Source: VAZQ01 sp050179645 (GTDB lineage: Bacteria; Pseudomonadota; Alphaproteobacteria; Rhizobiales; Xanthobacteraceae). From it: 64,000 bases of DNA. Positions 32,475 through 41,687 of the stretch are shown here, piece by piece. Location of the stretch: NCBI GenBank assembly GCA_050179645.1, contig JBFXEX010000002.1, positions 28,899 through 92,898 of the forward strand, given 5' to 3'. The stretch's first letter is position 1. Every line of letters starts with the position of its first letter. The position numbers were made by a program, and so were the translations under genes. The notes below the pieces were generated by a model. The model was not told the origin of the DNA. It saw nothing but the letters and a program-made list of their open reading frames with translations, and searched no databases.

Positions 32475-34964
32475 CTACGGGGCCGGTTCGCTGGCCATGT
32501 TGGCGACGGCGCGGCGCAAGGCCGCGATCAGTTCCTGGCTGTGGATGAGGTGCGCCTCCTCGTGGTCGAGGATCTTGTTGAATCCCCGCTGCTTCAGCGC
32601 CGTAATGTCGACGCGGCCCTGCAGCGCCTCGCCGCCGGCAGCATCGCAGACGATGTCGATCACCCGGTCGAGCGCATGCAGGCGGCCGAGCAGGTAGTCG
32701 TTCTCGCGGTAGGCGCGCGAGAAGAACGCCGCGAAGTGGCCGAGCCCGATACCTTTGAGACTCCGGATGCCGTCGAAGCCGCGTAGCGCATGGGCGTCCT
32801 GCGGACTGATGCGGTCGATCAGGATTTCGTTGAGTTCGCCCATCTCGCGGCCGGTGGTGACCGGGAACGTCAGCACGTCCCAGAACGGAAATCCGAGGTA
32901 GTTGATGATCACCTCGCGCCGCGCATCCGCATGCCAGGCCGCCGGATCGAGACTGGCCAGCAGTTCGTCGAGATTATGCGTGCTGGCGTCGAGGTCGATC
33001 TCGGTCGCCAGCTGCTCGATCAGCCGGTCGAGCCGCGCGGCGTTGCGCTCGACGAAGTCCTGCGCGAAGGCGTGCAGGTTCTTGATTTCGCCGGCGGACG
33101 GCTCGGCCGGGAAAATCTCCGCGACCATGGCTTTGACTTCGGCGCTGTAGAAGTCCGCCTCTTCGCGCCGGCGAAGCCTCTCGAGATGACCGTAGAACTC
33201 GCCCTTCAGACGATCGACGACACGCGGATCAAGCCCGGCGAAGCGCTCCTGTCCGATCAACTCATAGAGCCGGTTCTGCCCCTCGATCAGAAAATGCAAT
33301 CGGCGCTCGCGGTACTTGACGTCGAACGCCAGCAGGTATCGCACCCACTGCGGCAAATGCGCCGCATCCTGCGGCTCGAACTCGAGCGCGGCGCTGTCGG
33401 CGCGCTCGTACACGATGCCCTTGTGCACCGCCCAGACGTCGATGATCTCGCTGACCACACGGGCCAACGGCGAACGGGCGGCGGCGCCGCGCAGTTGCAC
33501 GATCAGTTCCGCACCGAAGGCCCGCACCGACGCGAGCTTGAGCCGCACGTAGGACTGGTAGGCAAAGCCCGCATCCTGCGCGACATGATCGTTGACCTGC
33601 TTGCGCGAGGTGCGCAGCTCGGCGGTCGTCATCGCCCGGTCGAACTCGCTCGTAATGACCCTGGCGACGAGCTCGCTGACATGCGGCCGGGCGCTGTCGA
33701 TGATCGCCCGCAGCCGACGCACCCGCTCGTTGAAATCGATGACCCAGCCGAGTTCGTCGGTGACCGGTTGCGAGCTCGGGATATCGGAGAGCGCGCCGCG
33801 CAGGGTCGCGAAGAAGCCCGGGACATTGAGCCGACGGCCTGCGACCGGCGGCGCCGGGTGCGGGTCGATATAGACCAGCCGCCGATCGACCTCGCGGTAG
33901 GCGGCGCGGCCGTGGATCGCCGAGATCGCCTGCTGGAACGGCCGGTTGTTGAGCACCGAGCCGTCGATGAACGACGCCGTCGCCGGATCGACGCCCGCCT
34001 GCAGGTGCTTGGGAAATTCCTTTGCGAGGAATTCCGAGCGTCGCGGCCACGTACCCAGGCGCTGCGCTACCACCTCGTCCATTTCGACCACGCGAGCCGG
34101 CGGAAATGCGCCGGGGAACGACGACGTGGCCCTGGCGGCGAACGCCAACCCCGGCGCGTTGTCCATCGCAAAGTCGCTCTCCACCTCGCCGCTCGGATGC
34201 CGGCGATAGGCGAACTGCAGGACGTGGTGGTGGTCGAGTTCGTGGATCAGCGGCGGATCGTGGATCTGCACGAGCTGGTAGTAGCCGTGATAGTCGGTCA
34301 CGGTGACGAATAGATCGAGCGAATGGCCGGTCGGCAGCAGGGACGACCGGCCAGGCTCGCGCGGCTCCATCAGGGTCACGGCGTCGTACATCAGCGCCGC
34401 CATCACCTGGCCGTCGAGCGGCGGCTTGAACCAGCGCGAGCGCACGAACAGCGACAGTTTGCGGCGCACCTCCAGATCCTGGAACAGGCTGAACTTGCCG
34501 GACTTCGCCGCGCCCCAGAGAAGCGGCCGCAGGAACCACTTGCTCCATTGTCCAGCGCGCGCGTCGGGAGCCAGCAGGACCGAGACGTCGGCGTTGTCGA
34601 GCCACAGGTCGCGCAGCACCTCCATCGGCAGGTCGTGCGCCAAGGCGCGCGCCAGCATCGCACCGTTGATACCGCCGGCGGAGGCGCCGGCGACGATGTC
34701 GACGATCACCCGCAGTTCGACGCTGTGGCCGATCTCGCGTAGCAGTTCGAAATAGACCTGTTCGGTATCATGGCCGGGAGCGGCGACGCGATCAGGCCGG
34801 TCGGAATACGCGGCGCGGGCCCGCAGATCGCGATCCGGGATGGCGTGCAGCGCGCTCGAGGCGCGGACCAGCTTGAGAATTTCCTTCGTGATGCCGTACA
34901 TGTAGACGGCGAGCGAGACGCCTCCGAAGCAGACCAGCGCAATTCGCAGTTCCTTCTCGCGCAC
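32475..34964 (-). CDS. Patatin-like phospholipase with DUF3376
   Basis: Probable lipid acyl hydrolase of 829 residues. The N-terminal patatin domain has the oxyanion-like CFGGVSLAVYM block, the nucleophile elbow GASAGG with Ser95, and the catalytic-dyad Asp at about 334 in FIDGSVLNN. The middle and C-terminal parts (about 400-820) fit DUF3376, as in other large patatin-like proteins of rhizobia, and contain SFPGAFPP and an EIFPAEPSAGE linker. No signal peptide is seen, so it is probably cytoplasmic or membrane-associated. Similar proteins have been linked to phage defence or sigma-32 suppression elsewhere, but neither is shown here. Confidence 0.88.
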   Translation of the reverse strand: MREKELRIALVCFGGVSLAVYMYGITKEILKLVRASSALHAIPDRDLRARAAYSDRPDRVAAPGHDTEQVYFELLREIGHSVELRVIVDIVAGASAGGINGAMLARALAHDLPMEVLRDLWLDNADVSVLLAPDARAGQWSKWFLRPLLWGAAKSGKFSLFQDLEVRRKLSLFVRSRWFKPPLDGQVMAALMYDAVTLMEPREPGRSSLLPTGHSLDLFVTVTDYHGYYQLVQIHDPPLIHELDHHHVLQFAYRRHPSGEVESDFAMDNAPGLAFAARATSSFPGAFPPARVVEMDEVVAQRLGTWPRRSEFLAKEFPKHLQAGVDPATASFIDGSVLNNRPFQQAISAIHGRAAYREVDRRLVYIDPHPAPPVAGRRLNVPGFFATLRGALSDIPSSQPVTDELGWVIDFNERVRRLRAIIDSARPHVSELVARVITSEFDRAMTTAELRTSRKQVNDHVAQDAGFAYQSYVRLKLASVRAFGAELIVQLRGAAARSPLARVVSEIIDVWAVHKGIVYERADSAALEFEPQDAAHLPQWVRYLLAFDVKYRERRLHFLIEGQNRLYELIGQERFAGLDPRVVDRLKGEFYGHLERLRRREEADFYSAEVKAMVAEIFPAEPSAGEIKNLHAFAQDFVERNAARLDRLIEQLATEIDLDASTHNLDELLASLDPAAWHADARREVIINYLGFPFWDVLTFPVTTGREMGELNEILIDRISPQDAHALRGFDGIRSLKGIGLGHFAAFFSRAYRENDYLLGRLHALDRVIDIVCDAAGGEALQGRVDITALKQRGFNKILDHEEAHLIHSQELIAALRRAVANMASEPAP

Positions 34965-35099
34965 GACCCTGCCCTTCGGCCCCGATGATTCCCAGCGTCC
35001 CCGCGATCATGGAGTGGGAATCCAACAGGCGAAAGGGGCGCTCCCTGGATTGATCGGTCGCTCCTCAGCATGAGGCCGGAGCGATCCGTCTCATCGGTT

Positions 35100-35165
35100 A
35101 CCCGATCGCAGCCTTGGTCTCGATATGCACCGGCGCATAGTCGTCGGCGTCGAGCGCGATGCGCC
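35100..35165 (-). pseudogene. Duplicated scrap of the ilvA 3' end
   Basis: Minus strand, reading in frame to a TAA: IALDADDYAPVHIETKAAIG, against the real ilvA C terminus LAADGYAPVRIETKAAIE. The DNA at 35103-35157 matches 36365-36419 (the end of ilvA) with about five mismatches, in the same orientation. There is no promoter or start. The scrap directly follows the tctC stop, so tctC is bracketed by two copies of the ilvA end. Confidence 0.85.
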
Positions 35166-35181
35166 GTGCACGACGCCTTGC

Positions 35182-36246
35182 TCAACCGCCCCGGTTGTCG
35201 CCGACTTCGCCAATGATCGTTTGCAAGCGGCCAGCGAGCGGCTTCGGCATGCTGACGATTTCCTGCACGATCGACTGCAGTTGCTGGCCCGCGACCGGAT
35301 CGATGTCGAAATGTTCCTTTTTCGCATCGGACAGGAAGCCCGGGTCCTTCGTCATCCGGTCGAAAGCCTCGCGCAAAGCCCTGACGCGATCGGCCGGAAC
35401 GTCCGGCGTGGTGAAGATCGGACGGCCGATCGCCGTCGAGGCCGACAGAACTTTCAGCAGACTTCGGTCTTCCGGGTTGCTCGCAAGATCCATCAGCAGC
35501 GGTACATCCGGGAGATCGGGCGCCTTCTTCAAGCCGATCTGGACCAGGATATTGATCTTCTTTTCCGACAGCCAAAGCGGACGCGTCGACTTCCAGGCGC
35601 CCCAGGCGTTCGAGCCGCGGCCGTCGACCTCGCCGCGTTCCATCGCGAGGTTGATATCATTGCCGCCCGGATATCCCACGATGATCTTGAATTTGGTGCC
35701 GACCAGCGCGTTCATCGCTTTGGGATACTGCGACGACGTGCTGCCGCCGGTCGCGCCCATCACGACCTGCCTGCGGCGGGCGTCCTCAATGGTACGGACT
35801 CCTGACGTGTGCCACGTCACCGTCGTATTGTTGTCTTCGTTCGGATTGCCGATGTAGATGAACTTCGTCGTGTCGATCGCGAGGTGCCTGTCGCCGAGCG
35901 CCTGCCCGATCGACAAGGACTGATCGGCCGTCGCGATTACAAGGCCGTTTCTGGGCGCGACCTTGTACACCCAGGTGGCGGCAGCACGGCTTCCCGCACC
36001 GGGCATATTGCGCGGCACGATTCGCGGCTTGCCGGGTATGAAATTGCCGAGATGTCGCGCCACCAGCCGCGCATACAGGTCGTAGGTTCCACCGGACGAA
36101 TATCCGATGACGAGGTCGATTTGCTTGCCGCGGTAAAATTCCTCGACCGCTTGCGCCGGGGCGACCAAGCCAAGCAACGTCGCAACGATGGCACAAACCA
36201 GCGACGGACCTGGAAGAAGCCGGGATGGAGGGCGAATTCGCACCAT
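35182..36246 (-). CDS. Tripartite tricarboxylate transporter substrate-binding protein (TctC/Bug family)
   Basis: Periplasmic binding protein of 354 residues. A signal peptide covers residues 1 to about 33 (ending APAQA), followed by YRGKQIDLVIGYSSGGTYDLYARLVARHLG, the typical beta-loop of the Bug family that contacts a carboxylate ligand. The later MPGAGSRAAATWVYK block is also standard. No TctA or TctB membrane gene is nearby, which is usual for orphan Bug proteins. The gene is bracketed by the duplicated end of ilvA, which suggests insertion or duplication. I chose the ATG at 36246 because it starts the signal peptide; the long open frame upstream overlaps ilvA and is not real. Confidence 0.88.
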   Translation of the reverse strand: MVRIRPPSRLLPGPSLVCAIVATLLGLVAPAQAVEEFYRGKQIDLVIGYSSGGTYDLYARLVARHLGNFIPGKPRIVPRNMPGAGSRAAATWVYKVAPRNGLVIATADQSLSIGQALGDRHLAIDTTKFIYIGNPNEDNNTTVTWHTSGVRTIEDARRRQVVMGATGGSTSSQYPKAMNALVGTKFKIIVGYPGGNDINLAMERGEVDGRGSNAWGAWKSTRPLWLSEKKINILVQIGLKKAPDLPDVPLLMDLASNPEDRSLLKVLSASTAIGRPIFTTPDVPADRVRALREAFDRMTKDPGFLSDAKKEHFDIDPVAGQQLQSIVQEIVSMPKPLAGRLQTIIGEVGDNRGG

Positions 36247-36359
36247 GAAATCGTTCGCCTCCGGGTTATCGTTGCGGCTGGGGTACCAACCAGCGTCTGT
36301 TCTTGCAGGCCTCGCTATCGTATTCGGATAGCATACCGTCCTCAACACCGGTCGTATTG

Positions 36360-37583
36360 TCACTCGATCGCGGCCTTGGTCTCGATACGCACCGGCGCAT
36401 AACCGTCGGCGGCGAGCGCGTGCATGATCTCCTCGGCGTGGGTCCGGTCGCGGGTCTCTACCGTAATGTCGAGCTTGGCGCCCTTCGCCGGCACGTCGAG
36501 GAACAGCCGGCGGTGGTCGACCTCCAGGATATTGACGCCGAGCTGCCCGAGCCGGGTCGCGATCAGCCCAAGCACGCCGGGCCGGTCCGGGATTGCCAGG
36601 CGGAACGAGACGATGCGGTCCTCGCGCTCGAGTTCCCGGACCATCACCGAGGCGAGAATGCGCGGATCGATGTTGCCGCCGCACAGGACGAGCCCGACCT
36701 TGCGGCCGACAAACCGATCGGGCTTCACCAGCATCGCCGCCAGCCCGGCGGCGCCCGCTCCCTCCGCCATCGCCTTCTGCAGCGTCAGGAAGGCGTAGAC
36801 CGCGCGCTCCAGGTGCGCCTCGTCGACCAGTACGATCTCGGCAACCAGTTCGCGCACCACCGGCAGCGTCAGCGCGCCGACGTTCTTCACCGCGATGCCT
36901 TCCGCGAGCGTCGCGCCGCCGAGCGGCAGATGTTCGCCATGCAGCGCGTTCCAGAACGAGGGATAGAGCGTCGCCTCGGCGCCAACCACCTCAATCGACG
37001 GCTGCTTGGCGCGCGCCGCGATGGCATTGCCGGCGATCAGGCCACCGCCGCCGATCGGAATGACGAGGGTATCGAGGTCCGGCACCTCCTCGAGCATTTC
37101 GAGCGCGATGGTGCCCTGTCCGGCGATCACTCGCGCGTCGTCGTAAGGGTGTACGAAGGTGAGACCGCGCTCTGCAGCAATGGTTTCGGCACGAACCTGC
37201 GCTTCCGAAACGCTCTCTCCGTCGAGCGCCACCTCGGCCCCACAGTTTCGCGTCGCCTCGACCTTCACGAACGGGGTCGTCACCGGCATCACGATGGTCG
37301 CCGGGATGCCGAGGCGCTGCGCGTGATAGGCGACCGCCTGCGCATGATTGCCGGCGGACATCGCGATCACGCCGCGTTCGCGCTCCGCTGGCAATAGCGA
37401 GGCGAGCTTGTTGAGCGCGCCGCGCTCCTTGAACGAGTTGGTGACCTGTAGGTTCTCGTATTTGACGAACACCTCGGCGCCGGTCAGCGCCGATAGCTTG
37501 GGCGCCGGAAGCATGGGCGTACGCAACACGTGGCCGGCGATGACCCGGCGCGCCGCCTCGATGTCGGAGAGTGTCACCGTCAC
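36360..37583 (-). CDS. ilvA: Threonine ammonia-lyase
   Basis: PLP enzyme deaminating threonine to 2-oxobutanoate. The PLP lysine is in NSFKERGALNKL (about residue 55), the glycine loop is IPIGGGGLIAGNAIAA near 183, and an ACT domain (about 325-405) closes the 407-residue protein, matching the single-ACT threonine dehydratases of this order. The GTG at 37583 is the best start (VTVTLSDIEAARRVIAG); the frame upstream lacks protein-like composition. It is divergent from the RDD gene. Its last 55 bp are duplicated at 35103-35157. Confidence 0.92.
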   Translation of the reverse strand: MTVTLSDIEAARRVIAGHVLRTPMLPAPKLSALTGAEVFVKYENLQVTNSFKERGALNKLASLLPAERERGVIAMSAGNHAQAVAYHAQRLGIPATIVMPVTTPFVKVEATRNCGAEVALDGESVSEAQVRAETIAAERGLTFVHPYDDARVIAGQGTIALEMLEEVPDLDTLVIPIGGGGLIAGNAIAARAKQPSIEVVGAEATLYPSFWNALHGEHLPLGGATLAEGIAVKNVGALTLPVVRELVAEIVLVDEAHLERAVYAFLTLQKAMAEGAGAAGLAAMLVKPDRFVGRKVGLVLCGGNIDPRILASVMVRELEREDRIVSFRLAIPDRPGVLGLIATRLGQLGVNILEVDHRRLFLDVPAKGAKLDITVETRDRTHAEEIMHALAADGYAPVRIETKAAIE

Positions 37584-37701
37584 CCCGCACCCCTGGTCCT
37601 GCCTGTGCAGGGCCCGTCGGCCCCGTGCCACTTGCGCCAAATCAGTCTAACCTCCATCTGCGCGGTGGATTCGCAGACAGCATAGCAAGGAAATCCTGGC
37701 C

Positions 37702-38256
37702 ATGGCCGAGAACGAGCCGCGACGGATCGGCGTTTCGATCGAGCTCAAGCCCCACGCCTATGATCCCTTGGCCAATCCGGAGCTGTTCGACGGCGTGATG
37801 GCGCGCCGGGTGATCGCGTTCGTCATCGACCTCGTCATCCTGTCGATCCCGGTGATCCTGGGCGGCCTGTTCATGCTGGCCACCACCATCGCCACGCTCG
37901 GCATTGCGGCCTTCCTGTTCGCGCTGCTTTCGCCGCTGTACTGGCCGCTGATCGTGGTCTGGGCGATCTGCTACTACGGCTTCACCTTCGGCAGCTCAGC
38001 CTCGGCGACGCTCGGCATGCGTTTCATGGACCTCGAGATGCGCACCTGGTACGGCGCGCCGGCCTATTTCGTCTTGGGCTGCGCCCACGGGCTGTTGTAC
38101 TGGCTCACCGTCTCATTTCTCACGCCGTTCGTGCTCTTGGTCGGCTTTTTCAACCATCGCGGCCGGCTGCTGCACGACATCCTGCTTGGAACGGTTGTCA
38201 TCAACAATCCTGCCCGCGCGCAGGCGCTGCGCCGCCCCGGGCCAGGTGCTCCTTGA
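37702..38256 (+). CDS. RDD family membrane protein
   Basis: A 184-residue membrane protein. ARRVIAFVIDLVILSIP at about 33-49 contains the R and D of the RDD family. Four hydrophobic helices are visible (about 38-60, 62-95, 125-140 and 142-155), with LGMRFMDLEMRTWYG, the conserved TxGxR-type loop, between. It overlaps nothing and precedes bpt on the same strand. RDD proteins are membrane proteins of poorly defined function, some linked to ion exchange. Confidence 0.82.
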   Translation: MAENEPRRIGVSIELKPHAYDPLANPELFDGVMARRVIAFVIDLVILSIPVILGGLFMLATTIATLGIAAFLFALLSPLYWPLIVVWAICYYGFTFGSSASATLGMRFMDLEMRTWYGAPAYFVLGCAHGLLYWLTVSFLTPFVLLVGFFNHRGRLLHDILLGTVVINNPARAQALRRPGPGAP

Positions 38257-38344
38257 GCAACTCAACAAGGGATTTGACGGAACGCCCCGCTCCGCGCAAT
38301 CCTGTTTCGGCCGGATCGGACGAATCTGCCCGGTTGAGAATGCC

Positions 38345-39094
38345 GTGACCCAGCACTCGCGAAATACACCGCAGTTCTACCTGACCGCGCCCTCGCCCTG
38401 CCCCTATCTGCCGGGCCAGGAGGAGCGCAAGGTGTTTACCCATCTGGTTGGCGAACGCGCGGGCGAGCTCAACGATCTGCTCACCCATGGCGGCTTCCGC
38501 CGCAGCCAGTCGATCGCTTACCGGCCGGCCTGCGAAGCCTGCCGATGCTGCGTGTCAGTGCGGGTGGTGGCGGAGGATTTCCAGCCGACCCGCAGCATGC
38601 GCCGCATCCAGGAACGCAACGCCGATCTGATCGGCGAAATGCGGGTGGCGGTGCCGACCTCGGAGCAATATTCGGTGTTCCGCTCCTATCTGGATTCGCG
38701 GCATCGCGACGGCGGCATGGCGGACATGACGGTGCTCGACTACGCCATGATGGTCGAGGACAGCCATGTCGAGACCCGCATGGTGGAATACCGCCGCCGC
38801 GGACCCGACAGCAGCATGAACGGACGTGGCACCGGCATGCTGATGGCGGTCGCGCTGACCGACGTGCTGAAAGACGGGCTATCGATGGTCTATTCGTTCT
38901 TCGAGGCCGACGAGGCGCCGCGCTCGCTCGGCACCTTCATGATCCTCGACCACATCGACCGCGCGCGGCGCATGGGGCTGCCCTACGTCTACCTCGGCTA
39001 CTGGGTGCAGGGCTCCCGCAAGATGGACTACAAAGGCCGTTTCCTGCCGCAGGAACGGCTCAGCGCCGAGGGCTGGAAGCGGGTGGAAGGTTAA
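38345..39094 (+). CDS. bpt: Aspartate/glutamate leucyltransferase
   Basis: Transfers leucine from Leu-tRNA to N-terminal Asp or Glu, tagging proteins for ClpAP degradation (N-end rule). The 249-residue protein begins with QFYLTAPSPCPYLPGQEERK, the conserved N-terminal block. The C-terminal GNAT-like half contains YSFFEADEAPRSLGTFMILDHI and LGYWVQGSRKMDYK. The CEACRCC cluster near 65 and the CPYL cysteine are family features. I chose the GTG at 38345 because it precedes that block directly; a longer frame from 38186 is open but overlaps the RDD gene. Confidence 0.92.
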   Translation: MTQHSRNTPQFYLTAPSPCPYLPGQEERKVFTHLVGERAGELNDLLTHGGFRRSQSIAYRPACEACRCCVSVRVVAEDFQPTRSMRRIQERNADLIGEMRVAVPTSEQYSVFRSYLDSRHRDGGMADMTVLDYAMMVEDSHVETRMVEYRRRGPDSSMNGRGTGMLMAVALTDVLKDGLSMVYSFFEADEAPRSLGTFMILDHIDRARRMGLPYVYLGYWVQGSRKMDYKGRFLPQERLSAEGWKRVEG

Positions 39095-39280
39095 CTTCCC
39101 AAAGTATCCGTGCTGGTGTCCCGGGCGCAGCGCAGGCCCCCGCGACACAGAAGAATGACATCGCTTTGGCCAGCCGCGCCTAAGATAAATCTCGAACGGT
39201 CGCAGCGTTCCTGGCGCCGCTGCTGTTGCATCAGCCGGAACCAACGGTCGGGACGGGGAATTGGTGCGCGGGGCATATTC

Positions 39281-41542
39281 ATGCGATTTCAGAGACTTAT
39301 CGCAGAATTCTGGCCTGCATTCGCAACCGCGGCGGTCCTGATCGTCGCGGCCGCCCTGCCCGCCTCCGCGGCCGAACCCGGCGACACCCCCTCTGAGGTG
39401 GTGTTTCTCGGCCAGCTCGTGATCCTGATGCTGGTCGGGCGGCTGCTTGGCGAGGCGATGCAGCGGATCGGCCAGCCCTCGGTCATGGGCATGCTGCTGT
39501 CCGGCATCCTGCTCGGTCCTTCGGTGCTGGGGGCGCTGTGGCCCGATGCACAGCACGCCCTGTTCCCGCCCAGCAAGGACCAGAAGGCGATGCTGGACGC
39601 CATCTCGCAGTTTGGCATTCTGCTGCTGCTGCTGCTGACCGGGATGGAAACCGACCTGAAGCTCGCGCAGCGGGTCGGCCGCGCCGCAATCAGTATTTCG
39701 CTTATGGGCGTCGCGGTGCCGTTCGCCTGCGGGCTCGCGCTAGGGCTGCTGATGCCGGAATCGCTACTGCCGGCGGCCGACCAGCGCCTCCTCACCGCTC
39801 TTTTCCTCGGCACCGCGCTGTCGATCTCCTCGATCAAGATCGTCGCGGCGGTCGTGCGCGAGATGAACTTTACCCGCCGCAACCTCGGCCAGATCATCGT
39901 GTCGTCGGCCATCATCGAGGACACCATCGGCTGGATCATCATCGCCATCACGCTCAGCCTCGCGCAGGCCGGCGAAATCGACGTGATGAGCGTGACCCAA
40001 AGCCTGGTCGGGACCGCGGTATTCCTGGCTGTGAGCTTCACGATCGGCCGGCGGGTCGTGTCCTACCTGATCCGGTGGTCGAACGACTCCTTCGAGACCG
40101 AGTTTCCCGTGATCACCACGATCCTCGTGATCATGGGCGCGATGGCGCTGATCACGCATTATATCGGCGTTCACACCGTGCTCGGCGCGTTCGTCGCGGG
40201 CGTACTGATCGGCCAGTCACCGATCCTGACCGGGCATATTGACGAACAGCTGCGCGGCCTGATCGTTGCGTTCTTCATGCCGGTGTTCTTCGGCGTCGCC
40301 GGTCTCTCGACCGACCTCACCGTGCTCGGCGACACGCACCTGCTCGCGCTGGCCATGGGGCTGATCGCGATCGCGAGCTTCGGCAAGTTCGGCGGCGCCT
40401 TCGTCGGCGGCTGGATGGGCGGCCTCGACCGGCGCGAGGCGCTGGCGCTCGGATGCGGCATGAATGCGCGCGGTTCGACCGAGGTGATCGTCGCCACCGT
40501 CGGCCTGTCGATGGGCGCCCTCACCCAGAACCTGTTCACCATGATCGTCGCCATGGAGTTCGTCACCACCATGGCAATGCCGCCGATGCTGCGCTGGGCG
40601 CTGGCGCGGGTGCCGATGACGGACGAGGAGCGCGAACGGCTGGCGCGCGAGGAATTCGAGGAGAAGGGCTTCGTCTCCAACATCGAGCGCCTTCTGCTCG
40701 CCGTCGACGACAGCCCGAACGGCAAGTTCGCGGCGCAACTTGCCGGCTTCATTGCCGGCCAGCTCGGCGCTCCGACCACGGTGCTGCCGCTCGACGCGCC
40801 CGCCTCAAAATCCGTCGAGCCGTCGAAGACTGAAGCCACCGCGAAGCCCGCCACAAGTACCGATGTGGTGCGCGCTGCCGCCGACAGCGCACGATCACAA
40901 GAGAACGAGGACGGTCCCGCCTCACCCGTGGCCATCACGGTGCGCGAGCCGGACAAGCCGGCCGACGAAGCCATCGCTGCCGAGGCCAAGAAGGGCTACG
41001 ACCTGCTGTTCATCGGGAAGAAGATCATGCGCGCCAAGTCCGGCGGATTTCCACCGGACATTTCGCGGATTGTCTCGGCGTTCGACGGACCGACCGCCCT
41101 GGTCATCGGCCGCGATGAAATGCTCAAAGGGCCGCAACAATATCCGAACCACATCCTGGTGCCGATTGCCGGAACCGACGTAACCCGCCGGGCTGCCGAA
41201 ATTGCAATCGCGATCGCCAGCGCCTGCGATTGCCCGGTCACGGCGCTGCACGTCGCCACGACCGGTACGAACCGCAAACGGCGCGGCCGCAGTGCGCAGC
41301 AGGAGCGCGCGATCGTGGACGAGATTGCCGCGATCGCCAAACACTATGAGGTGACGTTGAACACCGAAACCAACTCTGGTCCTGCGCCCGACAAGGCGAT
41401 CGTCAAAGCGGCCAAGTCGGGCCAGCACGACCTGATCATCATGGGCGTGAGCCGCCGGCCGGGCGACCGGCTGTTCTTCGGCGAAACGGCCGCCACCGTA
41501 TTCGAGGAGGCGCCGATCTCCATTGTGTTCGTGGCGAGCTGA
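39281..41542 (+). CDS. KefB-like cation/proton antiporter with universal-stress domain
   Basis: A 753-residue membrane protein. After an N-terminal signal-like segment there are about twelve transmembrane helices of the CPA2 Na+/H+ exchanger fold (around 32-420). TSSIKI-like SSIKIVAAVV and SSAIIEDTIGWIIIA mark the ion-binding helices, the latter carrying a membrane Asp. GMNARGSTEVIVA near 400 is another conserved stretch. From about 460 a low-complexity linker rich in Ala and Lys leads to a C-terminal UspA-like domain (HILVPIAGTD, then LIIMGVSRRPGDRLFFG), where the G-2X-G-9X-G(S/T) ATP-loop type is seen. Potassium or sodium/proton exchange is likely; the ion is not decided by sequence. Confidence 0.87.
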   Translation: MRFQRLIAEFWPAFATAAVLIVAAALPASAAEPGDTPSEVVFLGQLVILMLVGRLLGEAMQRIGQPSVMGMLLSGILLGPSVLGALWPDAQHALFPPSKDQKAMLDAISQFGILLLLLLTGMETDLKLAQRVGRAAISISLMGVAVPFACGLALGLLMPESLLPAADQRLLTALFLGTALSISSIKIVAAVVREMNFTRRNLGQIIVSSAIIEDTIGWIIIAITLSLAQAGEIDVMSVTQSLVGTAVFLAVSFTIGRRVVSYLIRWSNDSFETEFPVITTILVIMGAMALITHYIGVHTVLGAFVAGVLIGQSPILTGHIDEQLRGLIVAFFMPVFFGVAGLSTDLTVLGDTHLLALAMGLIAIASFGKFGGAFVGGWMGGLDRREALALGCGMNARGSTEVIVATVGLSMGALTQNLFTMIVAMEFVTTMAMPPMLRWALARVPMTDEERERLAREEFEEKGFVSNIERLLLAVDDSPNGKFAAQLAGFIAGQLGAPTTVLPLDAPASKSVEPSKTEATAKPATSTDVVRAAADSARSQENEDGPASPVAITVREPDKPADEAIAAEAKKGYDLLFIGKKIMRAKSGGFPPDISRIVSAFDGPTALVIGRDEMLKGPQQYPNHILVPIAGTDVTRRAAEIAIAIASACDCPVTALHVATTGTNRKRRGRSAQQERAIVDEIAAIAKHYEVTLNTETNSGPAPDKAIVKAAKSGQHDLIIMGVSRRPGDRLFFGETAATVFEEAPISIVFVAS

Positions 41543-41565
41543 GTTCGCAGAGCAAATCCGAACAA

Positions 41566-41662
41566 CTCTCTCCGTTCGTCCCCGCGGAAGCGGGGACCCA
41601 GTCCTTCACAGGCAGAGAAAAGACTGGATGCCCGCTTCCGCGGGCACGAACGGTGGAGAGAG
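41566..41662. repeat. Inverted repeat between convergent genes
   Basis: A 97 bp hairpin: CTCTCTCCGTTCGT ... ACGAACGGTGGAGAGAG at the ends, with CCCGCGGAAGCGGGGACCCAGTC pairing (imperfectly) with GACTGGATGCCCGCTTCCGCGGG inside. It lies between the stop of the antiporter gene and the stop of parC, in the place of a bidirectional terminator. This is a typical rhizobial dispersed palindrome. Confidence 0.85.
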
Positions 41663-41687
41663 CTCTGCCCATCCCCGCGAGCAGCGG

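Noticed and set aside
36247..36684. Upstream extension of the tctC frame into ilvA
   Set aside because: It overlaps the end of ilvA on the same strand in another frame and adds an Arg-rich non-native N terminus before the signal peptide.
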